The position numbers and the translations under genes were made by a program. Of a DNA stretch of 64,000 nucleotides, positions 31,852-41,545 are shown piece by piece. The first letter of the stretch is position 1. Each line of letters opens with the position of its first letter. The notes beneath the pieces are model-generated. The model did not search any database and was not told where the DNA came from. It saw nothing but the letters and a program-made list of their open reading frames with translations. The stretch covers positions 4,712,001 to 4,776,000 of the forward strand of contig NZ_CP133838.1 of the NCBI RefSeq assembly GCF_031432975.1, in the 5' to 3' direction. Source of the stretch: Buttiauxella selenatireducens (lineage in GTDB: Bacteria > Pseudomonadota > Gammaproteobacteria > Enterobacterales > Enterobacteriaceae).

Positions 31852-33195
31852 TTATTTCCCGGCGTTGGTGTCCGTAGTTGCCATTTTCGGCAGGGAATTA
31901 TTTTTCAGTAATATCCAGCGGCTTAATACGCCACCCAGCCGTGTATTAATCTCTTTTTCCAGGGCATCTGTATTCTGTCCCTGCGCACGAGCCTCCTGAT
32001 ATTGCGTCAGCAGGAACTCCAGTGGAGTCTCCTGGCTTAATGAGCGCTCCGCCTTCCAGACAACATTCTTGATGTAAGAAAGAGTGAGTCCTTCTTTTTC
32101 ACGCTGCATCACAAGATCGGCAAAAGCCCGCAGATCCAGGCGGGTCTGCTGCCAGCCTTTTAGCTGAGGCGTGTTTTCTGCACGGGTTTTCAGGGTTTCG
32201 TTCCACTGCGCACTTGCCTGTTGCTGCTGCAAGCTTTCCGGCCACAGGCTATCTGCCTGATGCACCATCTGCATCCCGGTTTCCAGCGGCTGTAACGGCG
32301 AAGCATCAGGAAGCCGTTTCAGTCTTTCCTCATAACTCTTCAGTTCAGGGGAAGACAGCCAGAGAGTTGCTGCCCCCTGCGCGGTGTCACTCACCCGTGC
32401 CAGTTGTTGCTGTAGCGGGTGAACTTGCCACCACCAAACGGCCGTAGCGATAGCTGTTGTGCAGGCAATACCCGCTATAAAAACTTTGATGCTACGACCT
32501 CGCGTTGGTGCGGTCCCTGCGCCTAACATACTGCGAACTGACACCTTTATTTCAGGCAAATCGGGCAGAGGAAACATTGCCTCCGGCACAGTGGTGGATT
32601 GCGCACTCTCCGGCGCATACACCAGAGTTCTTAGCGTGGTATCCGAGACGCCCACGGCACCATTTTTTGGCGCTGGTTCAAGCCGCTTTCGCGTGTTCTG
32701 CACAAAATAGAGCAGGTTTTCCACTCGCGGCTGGCGCTTCAGTTCTACCTGCTGGAGTTTGTCGCAGATAAGCTGTAATGCCCGCTCTGTACGGTAGAGC
32801 AGAGGCAGATCAGAACCAATAAATGACAGTTGCTGACGCAGGATGTTGCCAGTGCGCACATTGAACCAGTCGAGCATTTCAGCTCGAGCTATGCCACCCT
32901 GCGGCCAGAACTTCTCCCATTCATGGCTTATCATCGCGGCCAGCAGTTCCGTCCCCTCACAAAAACCCGCCAGCCCCTGCGTGCGAGTACGCGCCAGCGT
33001 GTAATAAGAGGCGGTATGCAAATCCACACCGTTAGATTTGAAAATCGTCAGCGCCAGCGATTCGACCAGCCGCCAGTTCAGTTCCGGTTGCGACGGGTGA
33101 TTCGCTTTGTTGATTTCTTCACGAATAGCGCTGAACTCCGGCAGATTGCGCGGATCCTTCCCCGTGATGATTTGAATTTCAGATGAGTCCATCAT
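31852..33195 (-). CDS. vasL: VasL-type T6SS protein (ImpA N-terminal domain plus VasL domain)
   Basis: A 447-residue TssA-related membrane protein. Residues 1-130 form the ImpA N-terminal domain (ITGKDPRNLPEFSAIREEINK to WEKFWPQGGI). A transmembrane helix follows near residue 240 (VFIAGIACTTAIATAVWWW), and the C-terminal half is the VasL domain (LKGWQQTRLDLRAFADLVMQREKEGLTLSYIKNVVW). In V. cholerae VasL lies right after VasK (TssM), as here. Related proteins cap or stabilise the extended sheath. Confidence 0.9.
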   Translation of the reverse strand: MMDSSEIQIITGKDPRNLPEFSAIREEINKANHPSQPELNWRLVESLALTIFKSNGVDLHTASYYTLARTRTQGLAGFCEGTELLAAMISHEWEKFWPQGGIARAEMLDWFNVRTGNILRQQLSFIGSDLPLLYRTERALQLICDKLQQVELKRQPRVENLLYFVQNTRKRLEPAPKNGAVGVSDTTLRTLVYAPESAQSTTVPEAMFPLPDLPEIKVSVRSMLGAGTAPTRGRSIKVFIAGIACTTAIATAVWWWQVHPLQQQLARVSDTAQGAATLWLSSPELKSYEERLKRLPDASPLQPLETGMQMVHQADSLWPESLQQQQASAQWNETLKTRAENTPQLKGWQQTRLDLRAFADLVMQREKEGLTLSYIKNVVWKAERSLSQETPLEFLLTQYQEARAQGQNTDALEKEINTRLGGVLSRWILLKNNSLPKMATTDTNAGK

Positions 33196-33209
33196 TTAAT
33201 ATCCCAGCA

Positions 33210-34877
33210 TCAGTACAGCGTATCCGGCAGTCGGAATTCACTGAACAGCCCACCAGTGAACGGATTGTCTTCGGTATCGGTATGAATCCGGTACACCATC
33301 GCGCCACCGTCAACGTTAAACCGAACGTTGAAAGTGCCATTTTGCACACTGGTCAGTTGCCCCGCCCCGAATAACCGGAACTGCGCCCACGGCCCATTGA
33401 AGCTGATGCTGCGCGGTGAGCTTCCGCCCGCCCCGACTAATGTCAGCTTACTTTCGTTGCCTTCACGCATATTGTTCGGCCAGACAAGGTGCGACGTAAA
33501 ACTCCGCCCTTGAGCGTAATCGACAAGCTGACCATCAAGGTTCAACACGCTGCGGCGTTTATTGCCTGACAGTGACACGGTTTCCACCGCAAATTGCGTG
33601 CCCAGCCCGTTTTGCTTACTGAAGAAGATGTCACGAATTTTCTGTGCGGTGTCCAGTTGCTGACTAATGTCCTCACGAATAATCACGCTGTTATCCCCAT
33701 CTTCCAGGGAGAGGTCGTTCTCCATAAATAGCTTCAGGTTATGCTGGTAGAAGCTGTCCAGTACGCCGTCCGGTTTAAAGAAACGTTCGAATGCATCCAA
33801 AGACGCATCTTGTTGCCCGTGTGGGTTAAACGGATAGTTGTTTGCAAGCTGCTCGTTGAACGGTTTCACCACGTTGTCGCGCCAGTCCACTTCCATATAG
33901 TGAACGGCTTCCACCATTACGACATGCCACGCCTGGTCAGCCAGTTTGCCCACCCAGCGGTTGAGCGGTGCAGGCAGGGTTTTTGCCATCTGGCGCGTAG
34001 TAAATATTGGGTCGCTGCTGTTCTGATCCAGCCGCAATTGCACGGCCTTTAGGGCAGATTTTCCTGGCACCGGCGCATTTTGTACCGCCAACAGATAACG
34101 ATGTAGTTCTGTCAGTTGCTGATACACCGCCTGCATCGTGTTTTCTTTATCTTTCTGTACCGCCAGCGTGCTGTTTTCTGCGGCAAACTCATGCCCCAAG
34201 CGAGTCAACAAACGGTAGTCTGGCTCGGCCTGCGCTTCATCCCGTGCTTTGTCGTCCAGTTTTTCAGAAAGGAGGGCAGGCTGCGTGTTATCCCGCAGCG
34301 CGGTCAGCGCACGCTGGAGTGGCTGATCGCCACTGATCACCTGTTCCAGCGCGCTGGTCAGTTGTGCAATCGACTCATACTCGCGCACGTTGAGGTTATC
34401 CATTCCAGCCCGCCAGGTCGCGGTGTAGTCACTGATATATTGTTCCGTCAGTTGACGCTGGATTTCTGTGCGGTCGGCATCACTGTATTTTATGCTTCGG
34501 GTGAGGTTCAGCACCCACGAGTCCATCGCCGTCAGCTCCACCAGCTCATCACGCTGTTTTACGAAGTAGCTTTGTAGCCCATAGCGAGTGAGAAACTGCG
34601 GGACGACGAGTTTATTGTCGTCTGCGGAGGTAAACACCGATTCAAAAGTGGGGCCAACCTGGTCGCGCAAGTTTAAATCCGCAGGCAGTACACCCAGCGC
34701 CCGCGTTTTCAGGCTCTGGTAGACGCGCTGATAGACCGGCAACTTGCTCAATTCTTTTTGTGCCACCACCACCGGGCTGTCATAAGGCGTCCAGCGGCTT
34801 ATAGCGTCCCCATCGCCTTTCTCACGCTCTGCATGCCAGTCCGTGTGTAATAGTGCGTAATCCAGATGGGACATCAA
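33210..34877 (-). CDS. tssM: TssM (VasK/IcmF) C-terminal fragment
   Basis: Encodes about 555 residues matching the periplasmic part of TssM. It begins at MSHLDYALLHTDWHAERE, which in intact TssM is internal, and ends in the C-terminal beta domain (FNGPWAQFRLFGAGQ, GGLFSEFRLPDTLY). There is no plausible start or signal peptide: the reading frame opens at TTG (34877), inside the end of the upstream fragment. The two fragments together have the length of a normal TssM (about 1170). Unless this is a sequencing error, the periplasmic domain is not made as part of the complex. Confidence 0.88.
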   Translation of the reverse strand: MMSHLDYALLHTDWHAEREKGDGDAISRWTPYDSPVVVAQKELSKLPVYQRVYQSLKTRALGVLPADLNLRDQVGPTFESVFTSADDNKLVVPQFLTRYGLQSYFVKQRDELVELTAMDSWVLNLTRSIKYSDADRTEIQRQLTEQYISDYTATWRAGMDNLNVREYESIAQLTSALEQVISGDQPLQRALTALRDNTQPALLSEKLDDKARDEAQAEPDYRLLTRLGHEFAAENSTLAVQKDKENTMQAVYQQLTELHRYLLAVQNAPVPGKSALKAVQLRLDQNSSDPIFTTRQMAKTLPAPLNRWVGKLADQAWHVVMVEAVHYMEVDWRDNVVKPFNEQLANNYPFNPHGQQDASLDAFERFFKPDGVLDSFYQHNLKLFMENDLSLEDGDNSVIIREDISQQLDTAQKIRDIFFSKQNGLGTQFAVETVSLSGNKRRSVLNLDGQLVDYAQGRSFTSHLVWPNNMREGNESKLTLVGAGGSSPRSISFNGPWAQFRLFGAGQLTSVQNGTFNVRFNVDGGAMVYRIHTDTEDNPFTGGLFSEFRLPDTLY

Positions 34878-36721
34878 CTGTGCCTGGATATCACGCTGAC
34901 CGTGGTACGCTTCGCCATATACTGTTTAACCACTTCATTATTGCGACCGCTTTTGTCCTCCAGCATCCTGATGACGCGCAGTACCGCGAGTTTTTCCTCG
35001 CTTTCCGGAGGGGCGGCATTCATTGCTTTTATAAGGCCATTAAAAAGGGAGGGCAGATAACGCTGTTCTAATAGTTGAAGGTAAGTCTGTTCCACATACG
35101 GCCCGATGCGTTTGCCCTGATATAACCCCATATCCGCCAGACGGCTGCGATCGCCCCAGTCACCATAAGCCAAAGTGGCATCACGAACCGGGTTAAGCAG
35201 CGGCAATTGAAGGTGGCCATCTTCGTCAATTCCCTGCGGAGGCGGCACTTCCATAAAAGCTTTAGCCTGCGCTAAAACCTGGACGCCAGCGCGCCAGTTA
35301 CTGTTGTAGTAGTGCTGCCAGCCGGTGACTGCCAATACAGCAAGCACTGCACTACTGGCAGAAAACACCATCATCCGACGACGGGCATTCCCCAACCAGA
35401 CACTGTTTTCCCCAGACAGATTGGGTTCTGCCAGCAACGCCTGTGGGAAAAGGTTGCGGGTGAAATACGGCACCGTATCCACCAGCGGCCATGCCGCGAG
35501 TGGCCCGCTACCCAGTTGATACTGGCGAGCGGCAGACTGCATGAAAATGTCATCCATCTGACCGCGCTGTAATGAAGAGGTCAGATACACACCACGCAGC
35601 ATCACATCCATGTTTTCGCCGTCCAGCAGGCCACTGAGTAAGGCGATGAGATGCTCACGGCCACCTTGTATCTGGCGAGCAAAGCTGAACAGAGAACTGC
35701 GGGAGTGGTTCTGTGCCAACATCAGATCTGGCAAAGAGTGATTCATCCGCTCTCCCCATGCCTGCCAGAAGCTGCTCAGTTCGGCCTGCCAGTCATCATT
35801 TTCGTGGGCATGGCGAGTAAAGGTGACACCGAGGATGGCATCACGATCCTTTCTGGGCAGCGACTGGAATAACGCAGCGAAACCGTGCAAAAGATCCAGT
35901 TTCGTCAACACGATATAGACAGGCAACTGGCAATGCAGATGCTGGCGAACTTCTTGTAATCGCTGGCGCAGCATCTGTAACAGGTATTCACGGCGACGCT
36001 TATCGGCGGTCAGCAAGTCGGGGAAATCGAGCGTAAGAATGAGTCCATTCAGTGGTTGGCGGGCACGTTTTTCTACCAGCCAGCCCAGAACATGTTCCCA
36101 CAGACGACGAGGCAACACATCCGCATTAACCTGTTCCAGGAGTGAGCCATCGACATCAAAAATCACCGCTTGTTTTCCGACGTACGGGGTAATGTAAATA
36201 TGCTGTTCAACCCCTCGAATGGCGTCTGGGGTATAAATAATATCGGACGGAAAACCTTCGCGCAGTAGCGCGGTTTTACCGCTTCCGGCAGCCCCAATGA
36301 CCATGTACCACGGCAGCTGCCACAGATAACGGCGGCTATCGAGATGACGCTGCAAGCGCAACAGCCAGCGGTCGAGGTAGCGCTGCTGGACGTTCAGTTC
36401 CACTTTAAGCGGATCCTGAGTCTCCTGACGCTGTTGTTTCTGCTGATGTTCCAGCTGTTTAAGGCGATTCATCACACGGACCGTAAGCCACGCGAGTGCG
36501 ATAAATCCCCAAACCGCCGTTGCCAGCCAGCGGCGAGTCAGTGGCTGCAACCAATGTTCGCCATACAGCGTCCATGTCGGCCCCTTCCACCAGATCCACA
36601 CCAGCAGAAAAATCCACGCCAGCACGAGTAGCCAGGCTGCAGAAACTTTAAATCGGGGCATCGCCGGTCGGAGGGCAGACTTTAGCCCGCTGAATAGTCG
36701 GGGTGTCGGTAATCTGAACAC
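34874..36721 (-). CDS. tssM: TssM (VasK/IcmF) N-terminal fragment
   Basis: 615 residues covering the cytoplasmic and membrane part of TssM. Two helices lie at about residues 28-48 and 68-84, then the GTPase-like domain with Walker A GAAGSGKTALL (about 143), and a third helix (VFSASSAVLAVLAVTGW) near 452. It stops prematurely: after VVKQYMAKR the sequence reads out of frame for 10 residues to a TGA at 34874-34876. Adding one base at about 34906 gives RYHGQRDIQAQLMSHLDY, which joins the downstream fragment in frame. A one-base deletion is the simplest reading. Confidence 0.9.
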   Translation of the reverse strand: MFRLPTPRLFSGLKSALRPAMPRFKVSAAWLLVLAWIFLLVWIWWKGPTWTLYGEHWLQPLTRRWLATAVWGFIALAWLTVRVMNRLKQLEHQQKQQRQETQDPLKVELNVQQRYLDRWLLRLQRHLDSRRYLWQLPWYMVIGAAGSGKTALLREGFPSDIIYTPDAIRGVEQHIYITPYVGKQAVIFDVDGSLLEQVNADVLPRRLWEHVLGWLVEKRARQPLNGLILTLDFPDLLTADKRRREYLLQMLRQRLQEVRQHLHCQLPVYIVLTKLDLLHGFAALFQSLPRKDRDAILGVTFTRHAHENDDWQAELSSFWQAWGERMNHSLPDLMLAQNHSRSSLFSFARQIQGGREHLIALLSGLLDGENMDVMLRGVYLTSSLQRGQMDDIFMQSAARQYQLGSGPLAAWPLVDTVPYFTRNLFPQALLAEPNLSGENSVWLGNARRRMMVFSASSAVLAVLAVTGWQHYYNSNWRAGVQVLAQAKAFMEVPPPQGIDEDGHLQLPLLNPVRDATLAYGDWGDRSRLADMGLYQGKRIGPYVEQTYLQLLEQRYLPSLFNGLIKAMNAAPPESEEKLAVLRVIRMLEDKSGRNNEVVKQYMAKRTTVSVISRHS

Positions 36722-36740
36722 AAAAACTCCTGGTTATCTG

Positions 36741-38147
36741 TTACTGTTCTGCCGTGAACTTTTTTTCTAATTGCTCTAACAGGGAGGGTTCCCAGTCGGG
36801 CAGCATTATTTGTCGTCCCGTTTTGAACAACATCCGGTACTGCTGATGCGCCAGTTGCACCATCCCGGTTTCTTCCATCAATTGCGCCCCAAGATACTGC
36901 CGATAAAACTGGTCGCGGGGATCGCCTTCGGGTAGTGCGTCCAGATACCGCAGCGCAGCCTCCAGCCCCTGCTCGTTAAAACACTGGCGTGCAGCTGGTG
37001 TATATTCATCTGTCTCAGGCACAGCCTGACGACCAGAAGGCGATACCAGCCACTGTTTTGTTTGTGGGTTCATAAACGGGATACGGTCGTTAAACAACAA
37101 ACCAGCAAGCTGGGGCAATCGGGTAACAAAACGTCCTGTCTCATCGCGGATGGCCAGTGCCACATCCTCATAACCCAGACGTTGTGCAATTTGTGCAGAA
37201 AGATGGTGGCCATCCAGCCAGTACGGGGCCAGCAGCAGGCTGTTTTCCACTTGTTGCCACAGCGCTGTATCTGCACTGGCAAGCCGGGCTTGATAATCTG
37301 CCACCATATCGACCGGTACTGCCGCCAGCGGTGTCCGCCCATCACTTTCCGACTGCGGTGTGCCAGTAATGCTTTGCCACAGCGCATGGCGGCGCAGACG
37401 GTAGCCCTGTGGCGAATCCGGCTGGCGTTCACAGAGAATGGCGGCGACTTTCAGCAGCGTGTCTCTCCAGGCTTTATCGTCGTGGCTATCGATGGATACC
37501 TGCGGTGCAGGAGCAACAGCAGCAGGCGTATACCCTACTGTGGTGTTCTGCTGTAACTCACCCGAGGGTGTAGTCGCAGGCGACGCAGACGGTGCTGATG
37601 CGATATCACGAAATGCACGCGGGTACAGAGCAAACAGATCGTCCGTCACCTGCGCCAGTTCAGGGGCATTATTGACCTGCCAGCACTGCGCTAACTTCGC
37701 CAGTTCCCCCAGTAAGGAATCACGCTGCGCGGTATCAGCGCTTTCTGCAAAACTGGAAACGCCGCCTTCAAAGCGTTTTACCACCTGAGTGGCAAAACGC
37801 TTTTTGTGCGCCATATTTTGCGGCGCGGCGACCATCCAATAATGTTCTACATATAACGTCAGCAGACGCAGCGCCAATAGCTGTTCACCAGCATGTTGCA
37901 AGGTGCGCAACAGATGCGCCAGCAAGCGGAAATCTTTGGTTTCTGAAGCCAGAAGCATCAATCCCCGACGCTGTAATTCTGGAATATCGAGCTGACTGTG
38001 GGCCAGCGACCCCAGCTTGACGATTTCGCCGTCTATATATTCCCAGTCTGGGTTATCGTCTTTCAGTGCCGCGCACAGTTTCTCTTCTGGCAGGTTTTCC
38101 AGCAGATGGGAAATCCAGGTATCCGGATTGCTTAAATCCATTGTCAT
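36741..38147 (-). CDS. tssA: T6SS protein TssA (VasJ)
   Basis: A 468-residue TssA. The N-terminal ImpA-related domain contains RRGLMLLASETKDFRLLAHLLRTLQHAG. A Pro/Ala-rich linker (about residues 195-235) leads to the VasJ-type C-terminal domain (WLDGHHLSAQIAQRLGYEDVALAIRDE). TssA primes tail assembly and stays at the distal end of the growing sheath. The ATG at 38147 (MTMDLSNPDTW) is chosen because GGGAG precedes it; 38177 lies inside vasI. The gap to vasI is 4 bases. Confidence 0.9.
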   Translation of the reverse strand: MTMDLSNPDTWISHLLENLPEEKLCAALKDDNPDWEYIDGEIVKLGSLAHSQLDIPELQRRGLMLLASETKDFRLLAHLLRTLQHAGEQLLALRLLTLYVEHYWMVAAPQNMAHKKRFATQVVKRFEGGVSSFAESADTAQRDSLLGELAKLAQCWQVNNAPELAQVTDDLFALYPRAFRDIASAPSASPATTPSGELQQNTTVGYTPAAVAPAPQVSIDSHDDKAWRDTLLKVAAILCERQPDSPQGYRLRRHALWQSITGTPQSESDGRTPLAAVPVDMVADYQARLASADTALWQQVENSLLLAPYWLDGHHLSAQIAQRLGYEDVALAIRDETGRFVTRLPQLAGLLFNDRIPFMNPQTKQWLVSPSGRQAVPETDEYTPAARQCFNEQGLEAALRYLDALPEGDPRDQFYRQYLGAQLMEETGMVQLAHQQYRMLFKTGRQIMLPDWEPSLLEQLEKKFTAEQ

Positions 38148-38151
38148 TATT

Positions 38152-38874
38152 TTATTCTCCCGCCCAGTGGCAGGCATCGCGCAGCGGCCTGATGGCCTGT
38201 GCCAGCCCGTCGATATTAAAGGTCAACTTCCCGGCGGTGCTGTTCGTGCCCGTATCCACAGTCAGCGTTTTGGCACCGAACAACTGGGTAATTTCATCTA
38301 TACCGGACAGCCCTCGGCTGGATTCGAGCAACACGCCGTTCTCGCGCACAAACCAGCGGCTTTGGAATGTCTTGTTATCCGCAGTCAGAGTCACGGCGAT
38401 ATCATGCGTCTCCAGTGAGTGCATCAGCGCCACCTGCATCCGGGTGATGTTGTCCACACAGCTGAACATCAGCACCGGGCGCGGCGGGACATTGCCAATC
38501 GCCGGGGTAGTAATGACCACTGTCGGGCGATCTCCCGGTGTTTGCGTGATCAACAGTGAAGTGGTGTTACCTGAACGTTGCTTTTCCTGTTCTGTGGCAC
38601 GTGTCCACGCTTCACCCTGATAGCGGGCTTTGACCAACGCGCTTTCGAACCCGGTCTGCTCTGGTGCGAGGATATGGTCATAGCAGCCAAGACGCTCCAG
38701 CGCCGCAGGCTCACGGCGACAAGACTGCATCGCCTTGATGGTGGCTTGCGTGTCCGGAGGGGGCGCACTTGCCAACCCCACACCAGATGCAGGTGGCGCG
38801 TCCGCATAGACAGTACAGGCGAACAGCCCTGCCATCAGCCATCCGCTTTGCCGGAAAACGCGCACCCAGCTCAT
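38152..38874 (-). CDS. vasI: T6SS-associated protein VasI (TagO family)
   Basis: A 240-residue exported protein (signal ends near CTVYADA). It has the TagO/VasI cysteines in MQSCRREPAALERLGCYDHILA and the C-terminal domain with FSCVDNITRMQVAL, WFVRENGVLLESSRGLSGIDEITQLFG and FNIDGL. It is an accessory periplasmic protein of VAS-type T6SS with no settled function. Its ATG overlaps the tssH stop (ATGA), where V. cholerae has vasH between the two genes. Confidence 0.9.
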   Translation of the reverse strand: MSWVRVFRQSGWLMAGLFACTVYADAPPASGVGLASAPPPDTQATIKAMQSCRREPAALERLGCYDHILAPEQTGFESALVKARYQGEAWTRATEQEKQRSGNTTSLLITQTPGDRPTVVITTPAIGNVPPRPVLMFSCVDNITRMQVALMHSLETHDIAVTLTADNKTFQSRWFVRENGVLLESSRGLSGIDEITQLFGAKTLTVDTGTNSTAGKLTFNIDGLAQAIRPLRDACHWAGE

Positions 38875-41537
38875 AAAACAGTTTCTTCCTCTGTCTGCGG
38901 CAAGGCATCGGGAACGTCTTCGACTTCTGCTGTAAACGTACCTTCGGCGGCCGATAACCGAATACGCGCGATCGCCGTATTAGCTGCCATTTTCTGGAGT
39001 AGCAACAACGAGAGTGGCGGCAGCATGTCGCCATCAATCACCGACTCCAGCATCCTGGCTCCGTTCTCTGCACGGGTGACGCGCTTCATGATTTCGTCAG
39101 TCACTTCCGGTTCAATAACGACTTCTGCGCTAAAGCGGTTACGCAGCACGTTATCGAGCCGCGCCAGTTTCCCGGCAATAATTGTGGCGAGCGTTTCACG
39201 TGACAGCGGCAGGTAAGGCACCACCTCCATTCGTGCCAACAGCGCCGGTTTGAAGAAATCAGCGAGTACCGGATACAGCGACTCTTGCATCAATTCCGGG
39301 TTGTCAGCATGCTCAACAATGGTCTGATAGCCGAGATTAGAGGTCAGGAAGAAGACGATATTTTTACAGTCAATCAGGCGCCCTTCCCCGTCGGCCATTT
39401 CGCCTTTATCAAACGCCTGGTAGAACAGGTTGAGTACATCCGGGTGGGCTTTTTCCACTTCATCAAGCAGCACTACCGAGTACGGTTTCTGGCGAATAGC
39501 CTCGGTCAATACGCCGCCTTCACCGTAGCCGACATAGCCTGGGGGCGAACCAATCAGCCGGGAGACGGTGTGCTTTTCCTGGAATTCCGACATGTTGATC
39601 GTGGTGAGATACTGACGGCCGCCATAGAGCAGCTCGGCCAGTTGCAGCACGGTTTCAGTTTTACCCACGCCGCTTGGCCCCGCCAGCAAGAATGCGCCCA
39701 ATGGACGACCAGGACGCCGCAGGTCAGCACGCGCGGTGAGCAGATGTTTATGCAGATTGGCAATCGCCAGCTCCTGGCCTTTGATGGTATCGCCAAGCCA
39801 CTGCGGCAAACCGGTTATGACTGACATCTCGTTCTGCGACAGGCGATTAAGCGGCACGCCAGTCCATTCAGCAATTACGGCAGCAATTTGTTTTTTGTCC
39901 ACATGCGGTGAGACCAGCAACTGGGTGTGATGCAAAGCGTCCAGCTCCGCCGTCAGTTGTGCCAGACGTTCAGCCGATGAAGGGGTTTCTGGCTCGATAT
40001 CACTGACAGCTTCCGTATCAGGTGTTGCGTTCAACAATTGCTGGCGTAGAGCAATAATCTTCTGCACCAGTGTCTGCTGCTGATGCCAGGCTTCTTCCAG
40101 TTTTCGCAGCTCATCCTGCGTGGCTTCATGCTGCGCATGAACCTCGTCCAGCCGAGTATTATCGGTGCGTAACCCAATACGAATTTCACGCATAAGCTGG
40201 CTGATTTCAGCCTCACACTGGTGAGATAACGTGGTCAGCGCGGATATCTGTTTTGGTGGTGAAGAGAGGTTAATCGCCACCCGGGCACAGGCGGTGTCCA
40301 GCACGTCGATAGCTTTATCCGGCAACTGACGCCCTGACAGGTAGCGCTCGCTTAACGTCGCCGCGGCCTGTAACGCCTCATCATCAATCAGCACGCCGTG
40401 AGATTGTTCATATACTGCCGACAGTCCACGCAAAATAATCGTCGCTTCCGCAGCATTGGGTTCGCTCACCTTCACTAGCTGGAAGCGGCGCGACAGCGCG
40501 GCATCTTTCTCAAAGTATTTTTTGTATTCGCTCCAGGTGGTGGCAGCGATGGTTTTCAGCTCGCCACGTGCCAGCGCAGGTTTAAGTAGGTTGGAGATAT
40601 CAAGCCCACCCTGCTGGTTGCCTGCTCCGATAAGCGTATGAGCTTCATCAATAAACAGGATAACGGGAACCGGTGAGGAAATGACTTCCGCCATCAGCCC
40701 CTTAAACCGTTTTTCGAACTCACCCTTCACCGATGCTCCGGCCTGCAATGCGCCCAGGTCGAGCGTCATGATGTCGGTATTTTTCAGTTTATCCGGCACC
40801 TGGCCTGCCACAATTCGCAGCGCCAGCCCTTCAATTAACGCACTTTTCCCAACGCCCGCTTCCCCGACTACTACCGGATTATTCTTGCGGCGGCGACAGA
40901 GAATGTCGATCATCAAGTCGATTTCACGATCGCGACACAGCACCGGATCCAACCGACCCTGGCGGGCATCTTCAGTCATGTTTTTCGCATAACGCGCCAG
41001 CAGGCTGTCGCTATTGTCCGTTTTCGCACTGGCGGTTTGGGCGTCAGTATCCAGTGCAACAGATTCAGCAGACTCGCGCGTCCATTCTGGAAACGCCTGG
41101 CGTAGCTGGTCTCGGTTAATGCTGGTTAGCAGTCGGGCGGCAGCTACGGGGATATAGCGCAGCGGCGAGTGCAACAGAGCCATCAGCAAAACACCGCCGC
41201 GCAGTTCGCTGTGCTGCATATCAGCAGATGCCAGTAGCCAACCCTCTTTCAGCCACTCGGCAAGCATCGGGGAAAAAGCAGGATAGTTATCCGGTGTACG
41301 AGTTCCAGGCCAGTTTTCCACCGTCAGCGCCTGGCGCAGCGCATTGATATCAATTTCAGCTCGTTCAGCTATCACACGCAGATCGCTGCGCACCGAGGCC
41401 AGCATTTGCAACAATACATGTGCCACGGTAATTTCCGGCGCCTGCTGACTCATGCATTCGGCGGCAGCTGCTTCCATCGCCTGACGAGTAAAAAGGTTCA
41501 GCCGTTTTACCAGCGTGGGGAGATCAATCTGGATCAT
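38871..41537 (-). CDS. tssH: T6SS ATPase TssH (ClpV)
   Basis: An 888-residue AAA+ unfoldase that disassembles the contracted TssB/C sheath. The N-domain (residues 1-160) includes QQAPEITVAHVLLQML. AAA1 has Walker A GEAGVGKSAL and Walker B ILFIDEAHTLIG; a coiled-coil middle region covers about 420-520. AAA2 has Walker A GPSGVGKTET and Walker B VVLLDEVEKAH. All catalytic motifs are intact and the length is normal for ClpV. Confidence 0.97.
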   Translation of the reverse strand: MIQIDLPTLVKRLNLFTRQAMEAAAAECMSQQAPEITVAHVLLQMLASVRSDLRVIAERAEIDINALRQALTVENWPGTRTPDNYPAFSPMLAEWLKEGWLLASADMQHSELRGGVLLMALLHSPLRYIPVAAARLLTSINRDQLRQAFPEWTRESAESVALDTDAQTASAKTDNSDSLLARYAKNMTEDARQGRLDPVLCRDREIDLMIDILCRRRKNNPVVVGEAGVGKSALIEGLALRIVAGQVPDKLKNTDIMTLDLGALQAGASVKGEFEKRFKGLMAEVISSPVPVILFIDEAHTLIGAGNQQGGLDISNLLKPALARGELKTIAATTWSEYKKYFEKDAALSRRFQLVKVSEPNAAEATIILRGLSAVYEQSHGVLIDDEALQAAATLSERYLSGRQLPDKAIDVLDTACARVAINLSSPPKQISALTTLSHQCEAEISQLMREIRIGLRTDNTRLDEVHAQHEATQDELRKLEEAWHQQQTLVQKIIALRQQLLNATPDTEAVSDIEPETPSSAERLAQLTAELDALHHTQLLVSPHVDKKQIAAVIAEWTGVPLNRLSQNEMSVITGLPQWLGDTIKGQELAIANLHKHLLTARADLRRPGRPLGAFLLAGPSGVGKTETVLQLAELLYGGRQYLTTINMSEFQEKHTVSRLIGSPPGYVGYGEGGVLTEAIRQKPYSVVLLDEVEKAHPDVLNLFYQAFDKGEMADGEGRLIDCKNIVFFLTSNLGYQTIVEHADNPELMQESLYPVLADFFKPALLARMEVVPYLPLSRETLATIIAGKLARLDNVLRNRFSAEVVIEPEVTDEIMKRVTRAENGARMLESVIDGDMLPPLSLLLLQKMAANTAIARIRLSAAEGTFTAEVEDVPDALPQTEEETVL

Positions 41538-41545
41538 AAACGTCC

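Noticed and set aside
34872..34925. Programmed ribosomal frameshift joining the two tssM frames
   Set aside because: No slippery heptamer such as A-AAA-AAG and no obvious downstream pseudoknot is seen at the junction. A plain one-base deletion restores a normal TssM sequence.
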